A stretch of DNA of 64,000 nucleotides. Source: Pyrenopolyporus hunteri (taxonomy: Eukaryota > Ascomycota > Sordariomycetes > Xylariales > Hypoxylaceae). Below the pieces are notes generated by a model. It saw only the letters and a program-made list of their open reading frames with translations, ran no database searches and was not told the origin of the DNA. The stretch is taken from positions 124,001 through 188,000 of the forward strand of contig CADCXC010000004.1 of assembly GCA_902806595.1 (NCBI GenBank). The letters are read 5' to 3'. The position numbers and the translations under genes were made by a program. How positions within the stretch are numbered: position 1 is the first letter of the stretch; every line of letters starts with the position of its first letter. Of the stretch, positions 28,347 to 39,480 are shown one piece after another.

Positions 28347-31300
28347 AAATTTATTACATCGAATTATAATATATTTAATATTAAATAAAATATAATCGAA
28401 ATTATTAAATTTATATTAATAAACGTTTTAAAACGATGTAAATTATTAATTAATACGATATTTATAAAAATTATTAAAATAATTATAAAAATATTACGAA
28501 AGTAAAAGCGGAAATTTATAATACGTATTTCGTTTATATAAAAATAATTTATAAGGATAACTTCGTCGTTTTTTTTTATAAATTTTATTATTTTAAAAGT
28601 TACGATTTAATTTTTATTTTTTTTTTTTATAATATTAATGTAAAATATATATTTATTAAATAAATAAGTATTTAAATAAAAAAGTAAATAATTATTTAAA
28701 TAAATATTTATTTATTTAAATAATTTTTTAAAGTTTAAATTCGTAGTAATTTAAAATTAAAGTAAGTTTTTTATATAATTTAACGTTTAATTATTTTTAA
28801 TAATTTACTTAAATATTTATTTAAATATTTAACGCATTTTTTTATTATTTTATTATTAAATTTACCGTTTAAATTACGTTTTTTATTTATATATTAAATA
28901 TATATATAATAAACATTAATAAATATAATTATTAAAATTATTATAAAAAAAAGTTTAATTATTTTCGTAGTTATAATTAAACGTTAATAATTATTTTTAA
29001 TATAATTATTTTTATTTATTTAATTAAAATATTTAATTTCGTTATTTATTATATATTAAATAAAAGTATTTTACGTAATAACGATATTATAATAATTAAT
29101 TAATTATTATAATTAATAATATTATTACTTATATTATATTTACGTTATATATTTTATTATTAATATTTTATTCGAAGTAGTTTTTTTTACGTTAATTTTA
29201 CGTATTTACCTTTTATATATTATAAATTTCGAATAATTTAAACTTTATTTTTAAAGTTAAAAAATCTTAATTATTTTAATTATAATTAACGCGTTTATAC
29301 TTTATTATATTATTATTTAAATATATTTATTATAATATACGTTTTTTTAACGAATAAAAATTTTAAAACTTAAAAATTCTTTTATATTTAATTAATAAAA
29401 ATCCGTTAATAATTAAAGTAAAATAAAATATACTTATAAAACCGCGTTTAAATTAACCGTTTATTATTATTATTGCTTTTTAAAATTTTTAAAAAAATTA
29501 TTATTAAAGTCGAAGTAATAAAAAAATTTAACGGTTATATTTTTTTAACGTATTAATTATCGTATATATTAATTATATTTTCGATATCGTTTTTTATATA
29601 TTAAATAAATAATAAAATTAAAACCTTTATTAAAAAAAGTTAAAATATAAAAATAAATTTATTTTTAAAAAAATAATAATATAAATAAAAATTTACTTTA
29701 AAATAATATTTCGATAATATATTTATAAAATAATTTATAAAATAATGTTACGCCTTAAACGTAAAATTAAATCTTCGTCCTCGAAATTAAAAACGTATTT
29801 TATATAAAAATTCCTTTAAATAAACGCTTTTAAATTATTTTAATTAAATTTTTATTTTTTATTATCGTAAACGTCGACTATTTAAAAAACATTAACGTTA
29901 TATTATATTAATTAATATCGTATCGTTTTTTTATATTTAACGTTATTGTTAAATATAAAATTATCGTTAATAATTAATTTTTTTAATAATTTATTTTATA
30001 AAATATCGAATTATAAAATAAATACGTTAATTAAAAAAGCGAAAAAATAAAAAATTAAATTTTTAAAAATTTAATTAAAATAATAAATTTCGATATATTT
30101 AATTAAATAATAATAAATAATACGTTAATAACGTTAAATTTATATAATTATAAGGTAAAATCGAAGATAAAAATAAATATAAACGGTCGAAACGAAATCG
30201 ATAAATTAAATACGAATATATAATTAATAGATTTTTTTTTTTATTTTAATTTATTAAAAACCGAAAATTAATTTCTTTAAAATTATCGAATTAATTTATG
30301 TTTTATTAACGAAAATAATAAAGCATAATTTTACATTATTTTTATCGTTAAAAATAATTCGAATATTAAATTTATTTTTATCGTTTTTAAATAATAAAAA
30401 TAATATAAATTACGTTTAAAATTCGAAAAAATTATTAAATTTTATATTTCCGTTCGATTTATATCGTATATTTAAAATTATAAAAGTTTTTTTTATTAAT
30501 TATATCGTAAGTTAAATTTATTTTTTAAATTAAAAAAAACTTATTTATAAAAATACGTATTTATCGTTTATTAAATTAAATTAATTAAACGTTATATATT
30601 CGTAACGTTAAATTTAATTTTATTATATAAAAAATTATAAATTAATGGAAATCGTCGAAAAAAGTTAATATTAATTAAATCGAATGTTATTATTTTAATT
30701 ATAAAATAAATTTAAAAAATAAACGTAGTAATTTTTTAAATTATTTTTTTTTTCGATATTATATCTATTTTTAAAAAGTACGTTTAAATATATTTTTCGT
30801 TTATAATAAAATCGATAATCGATTTTACTTTAAAATTAAATGTTAATTAAAAAATGTTTTATTTATCGAATATTATAATTTATATATTTTTATCGCGTAT
30901 ATAATAAATATTAAATCGTTTTTTTAAAATAAAATAAACGACGGTTATTATTTAAATATTCGTTAATATTAATTAAATATTTTAAAAATTACTTTTAATG
31001 TTAATTTATTCGATTATTTATTTTAATCGACGATTATTTAACGCGTTTTCATTAATTATTAACTTATTAAATATATAAAAAAAATATTTAATTTTAAAAA
31101 TAAACTTAAATAAAATATTTTAATACCGTTTCGAAATTATATCTCGTATTATATAAAGTTTAAAAATAATAAAAAAATATAAAAAAACGAAATTTACTTT
31201 AATCGCGTTAAGTTTTTAAATGTTATCGTTTAATAAAACGTAAATATTAAATATTAAATAAATATTAAATTACTTTTATAATATATTTATATAAAGTCGA

Positions 31301-33839
31301 AAATAATAAAAAATTTTTATCGTAACATTTATTAAAGTTTTTTTATAAAATATATATTTTATTAAAAATATATTTTACTTTTACGAAATAAATATTTTCG
31401 TTAAAGATTTTTCGTAAAAATTAATATTTCTTATAAATTTAAAACGTGTATAATTAATATATTAATTAATCTTCGAAATTTAAAAGAAATTTAATTATTA
31501 CGTTAAAAAGATATTTAAATAATAAAAAACTTTCTTTAAAATATAAAGTATATATCGATTAATAAAAATGAAAAATTAAAACCGTTTATAATAAAAAAAA
31601 ATTTATTATTAAATCGAGTTAAATATTTTTATAAATAAATTAATTAAGTAAAAAATTCCTCGACCGTAAAATTAAATTTTATAATTATAATATATTTTTT
31701 AATTTAATTACCGTATAAAAAATATAAAATTAAAAAAAAATTAATAATATAAAAAATGTTAAAATTTAATAAAATTAACATTAAATATTTTTAAATAATA
31801 AAATAGTTATAAAAACGTTACGCGATACGTAAATAAAATAAGATTTTTTTTTTTTTCGTTTTTTTTTTAAAATTAACTTTTTTATATACGTTTTTTTTTT
31901 ATAAGTTTATATATACGTTCGAATTATATATGTAAAATACGGACATTTTTATTTAATAAATGTTATTTATATTATATAATAAATAATTAAAACTTCGATT
32001 AAATTTTATTAAAATATAATATAAGTTAATAAATATAATTTTTTTTAAAATTTACTTTTTATTAATATTTATATTTAAAATATAAGTTAATTTAAAAATA
32101 ATTAATATAAATATATTATTTTAAAAGTTATTACGTTTTATTATCATTTAAAATACGATTCGAAAATCCCATTAATTTATTTTTAAATTATTATATATTT
32201 ATATATTCGAATTATTTTTATAACGCGTAACGTTAAAATTAAATAAAATTTATATAAAATTATAAAATAATATATTCGTGGTATTTTATTCCTTTTAAAT
32301 AATTTTATTTTTATTATTTTATTTTTTTTAATAATATAATAAAAATTTATTATTTAATATATTTTTTTAAAAAAATATCGTTTATTAATTATATTAACTT
32401 TAATAAAAAAATTAAAACGTACCGTTTTATACGTTTAAATATACGTATAAATAAGTAAATTTAATTTTTATAATTATATATAACTTTTATTAACATTAAA
32501 TAATTATTATTTTAACCGTTAATATTTAATATATAATTATAAAAATTCGAATTTTTTATTTTATCGATATTATTTAAATGTTATTAAATTAATAATATTT
32601 AAAAATTTATTATATTTTTTATTTAATTTTTCTTTAAAAAATTAATTTAAAAAAAAGTTAATTTATCGAAAAACATTTATTTTCGAATATAATATTATAT
32701 TTATTTTTAAAATTAAATTATCGATATTTTTAAACGAAAAAATAAACTTATTAATTATATAAAAACTTTCGATTTTATTAATAATAAATTAAATTTTAAT
32801 TAAAATTAAATAAAAACCTTTAATTAAAATCTAATAAAAAATTATTTTTTTTTTAATTTATATTATATATTTTTCGTTTATTTATCGATAATAATTATAA
32901 ATAATTTAAAATAAAAAAAATATCGATATATTTAATTATATTATTTAAATTTTAACGAAAATTTAAAAAATATTTATTAATAAAGTTATTAATTATATAA
33001 TTAACGATTTAAATATATAATTATTTTTATCGAATTTTATTAATATTATCGAATTTATTAAATTAATTATATTTATTTATAATTAAAAATTAAATAAATT
33101 TTATTTTTTAATAATTATATTTATAATTAAAATTAAAAATATCGTAAATTAAAATTTATATAATATTAATCGTTAATTAATAATTATAAAAGTAAATTTT
33201 AATTAAATTATTTTAATTAAATTAATTTTTAATAAATTTTAATCGTTTACGTTATAATAATTAATATCGTTTTATTTTCGAAACGTATTTATATAAATTA
33301 TAAAATTAAATAAAGTTTTTTTTAACATTATATTATCGTATTTAATTATTTTTATAACGTTTATATAAAATATTATTATAATAACGATAAAAATAAATAT
33401 TCGCATCGATTTAATACGTATTAAATTTAATATCGATTTAATAAATTATTATTTTAATTATATTTAATAAACGTATTTAAACGTATTAAATTAATCGATA
33501 TATTTAAAATAACTTTTATTTTATTATCGATATATATCGATAATAAATAAATTATTTAATAATAATATATTTCGAATATTATATTTAAAACAATTAAAAA
33601 TTTTAAAATATAATTATTTATTATAATAAATTAAATTAAATAATTCGAACGTTAAAATTTAATAATAATATCGTAAAATAATTTCGTAAATAAATTAATT
33701 AAATTATTAATTCGAATTATATTTTAACATTTAAAATTATAATAAAATAATTTTTAAATTTATTATAATTATAATAAAAAATAACGTTAAAATATATTAT
33801 AATTATAATAATAAATAACGTTAAAATTCATTAATTATT

Positions 33840-33956
33840 ATAATAATAATTAATATTAATTATATAATAAAAACGTAATATATATTTTATATAAATTATA
33901 TAATTAAATTATAAAATTATAAGTTTTAACGATTTAACGGTTTCGAATATTTAAGT
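33840..33956 (-). repeat. Internal copy of the right-end inverted repeat, heavily RIP-mutated
   Basis: The segment TTATAAGTTTTAACGATTTA at 33917 onward, followed by ACGGTTTCGAATATTTAAG, equals the right end at 34580-34618 after C-to-T and G-to-A changes: TTTAGCGG becomes TTTAACGG, and GGGCATTTAGG becomes GAATATTTAAG. The preceding ACGTAATATATATTTTATAT corresponds to the GCATAATGCGGACCTACTAT segment. It has the same orientation as the outer right end. Confidence 0.75.
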
Positions 33957-34011
33957 TAAAATATTAAATTATACGTAAATATAAAATATATATTAAAACG
34001 ATAAATTATTT

Positions 34012-34120
34012 AATTTAAATCGTTAAACCGTTAAAATTTATAGTTTTATAATTTAATTATATAATAAACCCGTATTATATATTATATTATATTTTTTTAA
34101 ATGTTAAATTTATTATAATT
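34012..34120 (+). repeat. Internal copy of the left-end inverted repeat, heavily RIP-mutated
   Basis: TTAATTTAAATCGTTAAACC here equals TTGACTTAAACCGCTAAACC of the left outer end with only transitions (one G to A, three C to T). It is followed by TTATAGTTTTATAATTTAATTATA and then AACCCGTATTATA, matching the AGGTCCGCATTATG segment. It has the same orientation as the outer left end and lies about 56 bp after the internal right-end copy, so the two internal ends face away from each other. Confidence 0.75.
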
Positions 34121-34469
34121 ATAATATATTTAATGTTTTATTATAATATTTTCGTATATAATATTTTTATTTTTTAATTATTATAAATATATATTATATT
34201 TTATATATTATTAAATATTATTATAAATATTATTATAAATATTATTATAATTATAAAATTTTTAAATTTAATCGTTTTATTATAAATATAAATTTTATAA
34301 CGTTTAAAATTATTATCGTTTAATAATACGACGTAAATTTTAAATATATTATCCGTATACGTAAAATTTATTAAAATACGTTATAATTTAATAACTATAA
34401 AATACTAAAAATTTTAAAATTAATAAAATATAAAAAAATATTATAATTAATTAAATTAATTTAATATAA

Positions 34470-34622
34470 CAAAACGTTAAATACCCTAAAATACCTTATA
34501 ATTATAATAAGCTTAACACCTAAAAAAAATATAGTATAACGCATAATGCGGACCTACTATATAATCAGATTATAAAACTATAAGTTTTAACGGTTTAGCG
34601 GTTTCGGGCATTTAGGCCAGGG
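34470..34622 (-). repeat. Right terminal inverted repeat of the AT-rich block
   Basis: Inverted partner of the left repeat at 898-1050. On the plus strand it shows TGCGGACCTA, then TAATCAGATTATA, then ACGGTTTAGCGGTTTC, ending in a GGCC at 34615-34618. This copy is less mutated than the two internal ones. The inverted repeat length of about 150 bp is long for Tc1/mariner and closer to what is known for Mutator-like elements; this is only a hint, since no transposase can be read. Confidence 0.85.
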
Positions 34623-34987
34623 TAGCTAAGTTCATGCGTGCTGCTCCTGCTCCTCCTTCACATGTCAACGGAGAAGCCAAAAAAGATGGTCGTTTCCTCT
34701 TCTCCTCTTCCGGGTGTTGCTATTCTATGACGTCACCGGCAGGGCTCTTCCCAACGCGCCTTGCCCTTGACCCTGAGGACCGTTGGCGAAGCTTCCCATC
34801 ATTAAAAGCACCAGGCCGTAATCTTTCAATATATTCAAATTAGTTGAATCGCTCAAAGTATCACACTGCAGTCCTTGAAACCTTTGTTTCCTTGCCCAAG
34901 CAAGTTTGAACTTCTGTTGTTTTTGGCTTTATCGTTGTTGGCTTGAGTTACCTGTATTACATCTTCTTGATCCCTTGTTAGCCCGCC
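34623..34987. other. Short upstream region of the FMO gene
   Basis: 365 bp of normal composition between the transposon end and the FMO start. It must contain the promoter and 5' UTR unless these reach into the AT-rich block. T-rich and CT-rich runs lie at 34880-34985. I see no convincing TATA box. A frame open on the plus strand at 34634-34843 has no recognisable features. Confidence 0.5.
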
Positions 34988-36864
34988 ATGTCTCCGAGAG
35001 AGGGGCCATCTGAGGTTTGGCTCGACGTTCAATCCGAATTGCAAAAAGGGTTTAAGAAACTGGATAACCCCATAATCCATCCATTCCTCTTCATATCCGA
35101 GATACTCAAATGGCAGTTCGATATCTTCTTTGCTGTATTTCAATGGGCTGCCGATAAGGTCTTCTCTCCAAACCCCCCGGGACCGAGTACTCGGTTGGGG
35201 AGGCCTAAAGTTGCTGTCATCGGCGCCGGCATCACTGGTGTAACATCAGCAGCCCATTGCATTGGCCATGGATTCGACGTCGTTATCTTCGAGGCTGGCG
35301 ACAAGAATAACCTTGGAGGCATATGGAGCGTATGTAGCGTAACCCTACCTAGATACCTCACCTCAAAGTGCTAACGATGCCCTCTGCTATAGAAAGTAAA
35401 TAATACCTCGAGCCTACAGATCCATTCTTTCATGTACAGATTCCATCCATCCATTAAATGGCAACATGGCTACCCTGACCGACAGCAGATCATCAGCCAA
35501 GTCAGACAGTTATGGGAGCGATACGGGCTGGACCCGAGGACCAAATTTAATACAAAGGTCGAAAAGGTGTATAAGGATGAAAAGGGTCGCTGGATCATCA
35601 ACAACCCAGCTAATGGGAGGTTTGATGGTGTTATAGCGGCCGTGGGAACGTGTGGAGATCCCAAGATGCCCCGGATGGACGGCATGGACAAGTTCAAGAA
35701 ACCAATCTACCATTCGAGCCAATTGACGGGGTAAGTAAAGGAGCAACCGGACTCGGGCGATAAATTACTAATAGTAATATAGTGTTGACGCCGCGGATAA
35801 GTCTATGATCATCATCGGTGGTGGCGCATCGGCGGTCGAGGCTCTAGAATACGCTTCGGTATGTGTATTCCCCAAACATTTTCTTCACACGTTCTACGTA
35901 ATATTTGTAATCCTATAGGCAAATTGCCCTACCCGCACGCCATAGTGAGAAGTCCTCTGACTGACCCTCGAGAATACAGGAGGAGGGGGCTTCCAAAATA
36001 TATATCCTATCACGGAGCGACAAGTGGATTATTCCTCGCAACTGGGTTATTGACATTCTTCTTTCATTGAACATTTGGGGGCAGGAGACCATGCTCTCTG
36101 CCATTCCGGAAGCTCTACTGAAGAAATCCTTCTACCGGGACCTGAAAGACTTAGCGCCCAATGATAAGGGCATCTTCATGGACACGCCGATGGTAAATTC
36201 GGACGTTATGGACAAACTTCGCTCTGGCCAAGCCGAATGGATACGATGCGACATCGAGGGTTTCACAGAAAACGGGGTCCTGATAAACAAGAGGGATAAG
36301 GGAGTGCCGAAGGGAGGCCCCGGTCGGCAGGTAAATATTGAAGGCGATATGGTCGTCATGGCTACGGGGTATAAGAGGCCCTCGTTGAATTTTCTCCCGG
36401 ACGACTGCTTCAATGAGCCGTACGGACCGCCGAACTGGTATCTCCAAACGTTTCCTCCTCAACATCCTTCGATCTCGGCCATCAACTGCACCTATCTTTC
36501 GGCGATCGGCACAGTCGGGAATTGGCATATCGGTATCTATACGCGGATTCTCCTCATGTTCCTTGTCGATCCTCTCACGCGGCCGTCCACGTTCTGGATG
36601 GAACGCTGGATCGATATGACTAGAATCCTGAAAGCCACATCCCCGACCGGCGCCTTCGACTTCTTCACGTATCTCGAGTTGATCTGGTGGTTTTTCTTCT
36701 GCGTCACCATCAATCCGTTTCGATGGAAGTGGGCGTTCTTCGTCTTCTTCGGCCTGGGTTTTGCGTTACCTAAGCGAGTGGTGGCAGCTGAAGATCAGGT
36801 CCGAAATGGTGTGGGGTTCGCCGAGGCTGATGAGAAGAGTAAAGACGTCGGTAAAAGCTTTTAG
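34988..36864 (+). CDS. Flavin-containing (FAD/NADPH) monooxygenase
   Basis: Four exons: 34988-35329, 35393-35730, 35783-35858 and 35980-36864, giving 546 residues. Introns begin GTATGT, GTAAGT and GTATGT and end TATAG, TATAG and ACAG; branch sites GCTAAC and ACTAAT are visible. Joining them yields continuous FMO family sequence across each junction. The FAD-binding GxGxxG is GAGITG at residues 79-84. GGIWS continues into KVNNTSSLQ, then the YHSSQ segment near 220 (FMO fingerprint area), then the NADPH-binding GGGASA at 239-244, SDKWIIPRN, and the VVMATGY motif near 380. A Trp/Phe-rich hydrophobic stretch at about 484-517 is a likely membrane anchor. The family oxygenates N- or S-nucleophiles or ketones; the substrate is unknown. 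The third intron could also be spliced at a nearer CTATAG, but only the ACAG at 35979 restores the family sequence. After the TAG the same frame stays open for 136 codons (see findings). Confidence 0.9.
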
Positions 36865-37572
36865 AAGAATTTCTCCGATAAGGACTTTCCACGCAGCAGT
36901 CTACTGGATTTGCTTTATCGAGAAGACGTACGCAGCTTGCTGCCTAAGCGGAGCTGGCAAAGTTCCGATGGCCCCAACACAGTTAACGAAATGGGATCAA
37001 GCCTTAACCGCCCAGAGGATTTTTCATTCGACACGTGCGACGGCGGCGGTTTTCACAGCCTACTACAAAGTGATATCCTCTCGGATCACATAAAACGATA
37101 CATTGCGCAGAAACAGCCACGAGCTGCTTTCCCTCTCGATGGGACCTTGCGGAAAGCCTCTGTCACAGATCCCATTCGGGACGTTTCTTTCGAAGGCTGC
37201 CCGGTATGTTCTGGCAATCCCGACGACCCTGTACGATGCATTCCCAAGACCCAACCGGAAAGGAGCGAGGATTGATTTCCCGTTGTGTCTTTTGACAGTT
37301 GAGACCGGTTAGAAGCTATTAGATGGTAGGCGATGGTGAATGGGCGAATAGCGAACGTAAGGCCGTGCATTGTATCATATAACTCATGGAGGGAAACCTG
37401 ACAGGGTATCCGCTAAACAACCGTTCGGTGTTTATATTTATATTGTGTTACTTGGCTCGTACGGCTAAACCAGGGAGTGACCGGGAACGTATGGAGTTTG
37501 CCGGAGTGTACATCTATAGGAGACCGTAAGGCAAGACGCATAAACGTAGGCAATATATAGGCCTCAGTAACC
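36865..37572. other. Region between convergent FMO and LCP5 genes
   Basis: Probable 3' UTRs of both genes. The FMO frame continues without a stop from 36865 to the TGA at 37273-37275. I list no gene here because there is no start signal and no recognised domain. Confidence 0.5.
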
Positions 37573-38706
37573 TCATCGCTTGCCTCGATCCCTACGCCCG
37601 CCTTCCATGACCTTAAGGCGCTTGTTGAATCTGTCGCCTATCTCTCTAGTGCCGTTACCGAGTCCACTTCCACGACCGCCGTCGACGGTCTCTCTAGTTC
37701 TCTTGCGGCTCTTTTCTAATAGGGACCTGGTGCCGCCGCCGCCCTCTTTACGTCTGGTCAACCGCTCAATTCGGTCCACACCCTCACCGAGGTCTCGCCA
37801 GTCTTCGCCACCGAAGTTCATCTTCCCGCTGCGGCCCTCAATCTTATTGCGCTTGGCACGGTCCTTCTTGCTTTCCTTCGGCAAGCGCACAAAATTGGAC
37901 TCTTCGTACTCCCGCCTGCGATTCTCTTCTTGCCGCTCAGAGACTGTCTTAATCTTCCTACCGCCGGACACGATGGTCGTTCCAATGCTGGGTTCCGCGA
38001 CCGGCATGGTGGAGAGTTCGGTTGAGATGTACTCGTCGACGGTCGCTGACTTCATAGGCCTACGCTCGCCTCGCTCTCTCCTCTCGACTGTGGGCATCAC
38101 GGTGGGCGTGATCTTAGGTGGGCGATATGCGCCTGTCTTGTCATGCGTCGCGGCGGCGGCAACCATTCCCACGGGGTTAGAGGGCGGTGCGAAATTGCTG
38201 AAACTCGGCGCGAACTGTTTGGCCGAAATGTCAACCTTGGGAACTTCGTCCTCGGAAGCATCTTCGTCCTCGTCGGTGTCGCCAGCTTCTTCGTCTGAAC
38301 CAGATGCGGCTTCTCTTGTTGCTTGAGCGGCGATACGATCTGCGTCCTCGACTGCGCGCAGGATCTTGTCGAGCTGGAACTGTAATTTGTCTTCGAGAGG
38401 CCGGACGCCTTTATCGAGGTAGAGCCTCAACTCGACTAACTTATTAACAACTGTGTCCCAGAGATCGGGCTCGCCCGTCTCGTGTGAGCCCTCCGAACTG
38501 GTCCCTTTGGCATTCCGGATCTTGATTAGGATTAGGAAAACGAGGTTCTGTAGGTAGGAGAGGAGAAGCTCGTTTTTGACATCGAGGAGGGACACTCCAT
38601 CCTGGGTAGGCTCGATACCAGAGATTTTAGGAGTGGCTTCGAAGGCGGAGGTCAGAGAATTCGTTAAAGAATCAAGCAGGGCGGGCAGAGACGAAGGAAC
38701 GGCCAT
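37573..38706 (-). CDS. LCP5: Lcp5/neuroguidin-type U3 snoRNP-associated protein (Sas10/Utp3/C1D family)
   Basis: 377 residues from the ATG at 38706-38704. The frame is open 66 bp further upstream, but only with a TTG, so the MAVPSSLP start is preferred. Residues about 5-120 form the helical Sas10/Utp3/C1D domain, with the recognisable 'SLLDVKNELLLSYLQNLVFLIL' and 'LVELRLYLDKGVRPLEDKLQFQ' segments. An acidic Asp/Glu run follows at 138-155, then 'YRPPKITPTVMP' near 194-205, which matches the PP.I.P motif of Lcp5 and neuroguidin. The C-terminus is basic (KSRKRTR, RFNKRLK), as expected of a nucleolar protein. In yeast Lcp5 acts in the small-subunit processome during 18S rRNA maturation. No intron is needed. 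It is divergent from EMP70. Confidence 0.88.
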   Translation of the reverse strand: MAVPSSLPALLDSLTNSLTSAFEATPKISGIEPTQDGVSLLDVKNELLLSYLQNLVFLILIKIRNAKGTSSEGSHETGEPDLWDTVVNKLVELRLYLDKGVRPLEDKLQFQLDKILRAVEDADRIAAQATREAASGSDEEAGDTDEDEDASEDEVPKVDISAKQFAPSFSNFAPPSNPVGMVAAAATHDKTGAYRPPKITPTVMPTVERRERGERRPMKSATVDEYISTELSTMPVAEPSIGTTIVSGGRKIKTVSERQEENRRREYEESNFVRLPKESKKDRAKRNKIEGRSGKMNFGGEDWRDLGEGVDRIERLTRRKEGGGGTRSLLEKSRKRTRETVDGGRGSGLGNGTREIGDRFNKRLKVMEGGRRDRGKR

Positions 38707-39480
38707 AATTATGGCGAGCGAGACGATGTATAAAAACTTGGTTACTTCGAGAAAGAGGATCCGAGGGTCCAATTGAAATTTATTGAGATTTATTGAACAT
38801 CGAAAAGCCCAAAAATTTATTTTTCGGTCGATTGATAACGATAAGACATCCCTGCTGCATGGGGAACGGATGCCGCTGCCGAACGACTAAAGGTACCTAG
38901 CTCTTAGGAACTTTAGGGGACAGCTGTCTCACGCGAAGACCCACATCTATCGTCCATACGTACCTAGGTATGCAGAGTTCCTTATCTTTTTTTTTATTTA
39001 ATTTTAATTGTATTTCGTTTTATGAATCCCGCCGCCGGAAACGAGCCTACAAGATAATACGCGGATATACCCAATAATGAGTAACTAAATTAAATATTCT
39101 AGAGCTTACCAACTACCAAGTCAAAAGCCGTCGGCCGGGACCTTACCTCTCGAGACGCGCGCGCCCAGACGTCATTCGGCGTAGTTAACAAGTTGCCACC
39201 TATAGCAATTCTTCTTGATCGCTGAAATATTATTTCGACCGGACTTTGTCAGTTCTTACTCTGCTTCGAACGATACCACGCAACCGAGCTGTCGTGCTCC
39301 GTGATTGGCTTCGAATCCTTTTCTGCGCCGTTCGGTGATACGTAAGTTGACGAGATTAAATCAGAGTTATTTGCTCCCGCTACATAGCCACAATCACCTA
39401 CTTTTTCAACTCCATGTTCGATCCTCCCGCGATACTGGCCAACTAACATCAAGCAAGACTCGATGTCATAAACTTCAACT
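38707..39480. promoter_or_regulatory. Divergent promoter region LCP5 / EMP70
   Basis: 774 bp between two divergent starts, so both promoters must lie here. It contains one perfect TACCTAGGTA palindrome at 38961-38970, a T-rich run near 38985-39000 and GC-rich CGCGCGCGCC-like sequence near 39157. No gene is visible. Confidence 0.6.

Larger units (their letters stand above)
898..34622. mobile_element. 33.7-kb RIP-degraded AT-rich block bounded by inverted repeats
   Basis: Nearly the whole span is A/T. No frame of at least 60 codons is open on either strand. The remaining cytosines are mostly in CpG: in 1561-1980 I counted 23 C and all are followed by G. The two ends are inverted copies of one sequence (separate entries), so the outer boundary is made by transposon ends. 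Inside are an LTR retrotransposon, a second TIR element, a short MITE-like element at the right edge and tandem arrays. Established knowledge: RIP in Pezizomycotina mutates C to T in repeated DNA and produces AT-rich blocks of this kind, usually heterochromatic. Inference: this is a nested transposon cluster. Whether one 33-kb element ever moved as a unit cannot be decided here. Confidence 0.85.
34012..34622. mobile_element. 0.6-kb MITE-like element with ~110-150 bp inverted repeats
   Basis: Defined by the internal left-end copy (from about 34012) and the outer right end (to about 34622). At about 610 bp it can hold no transposase, so it looks like a non-autonomous deletion derivative of the family whose other copy would run from 898 to about 33956. 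Its left half is strongly RIP-mutated, while its last 100 bp keep G and C. Confidence 0.6.

Noticed and set aside
898..34622. Starship-type giant element
   Set aside because: No tyrosine-recombinase captain gene or cargo gene is readable, and Starships lack long matching inverted repeats of this kind.
898..34622. CRISPR array, tRNA or rRNA genes
   Set aside because: The tandem arrays have no spacers. No cloverleaf-compatible T-loop plus D-loop pair was found by eye here or in the GC-normal part.
34634..34843. 69-codon plus-strand frame between transposon end and FMO
   Set aside because: No recognisable features and no link by splicing to FMO. It lies where promoter and leader must be.
36910..37275. 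Possible separate gene of 121 codons downstream of FMO
   Set aside because: Its ATG is internal to an open stretch that is continuous with the FMO frame. No domain and no promoter space are visible, so it is treated as a possible FMO extension in the findings instead.
37580..38326. 248-codon plus-strand open frame
   Set aside because: Lies antisense to the LCP5 coding region. Its Ser/Pro/Leu-rich composition is the mirror of the charged LCP5 codons.
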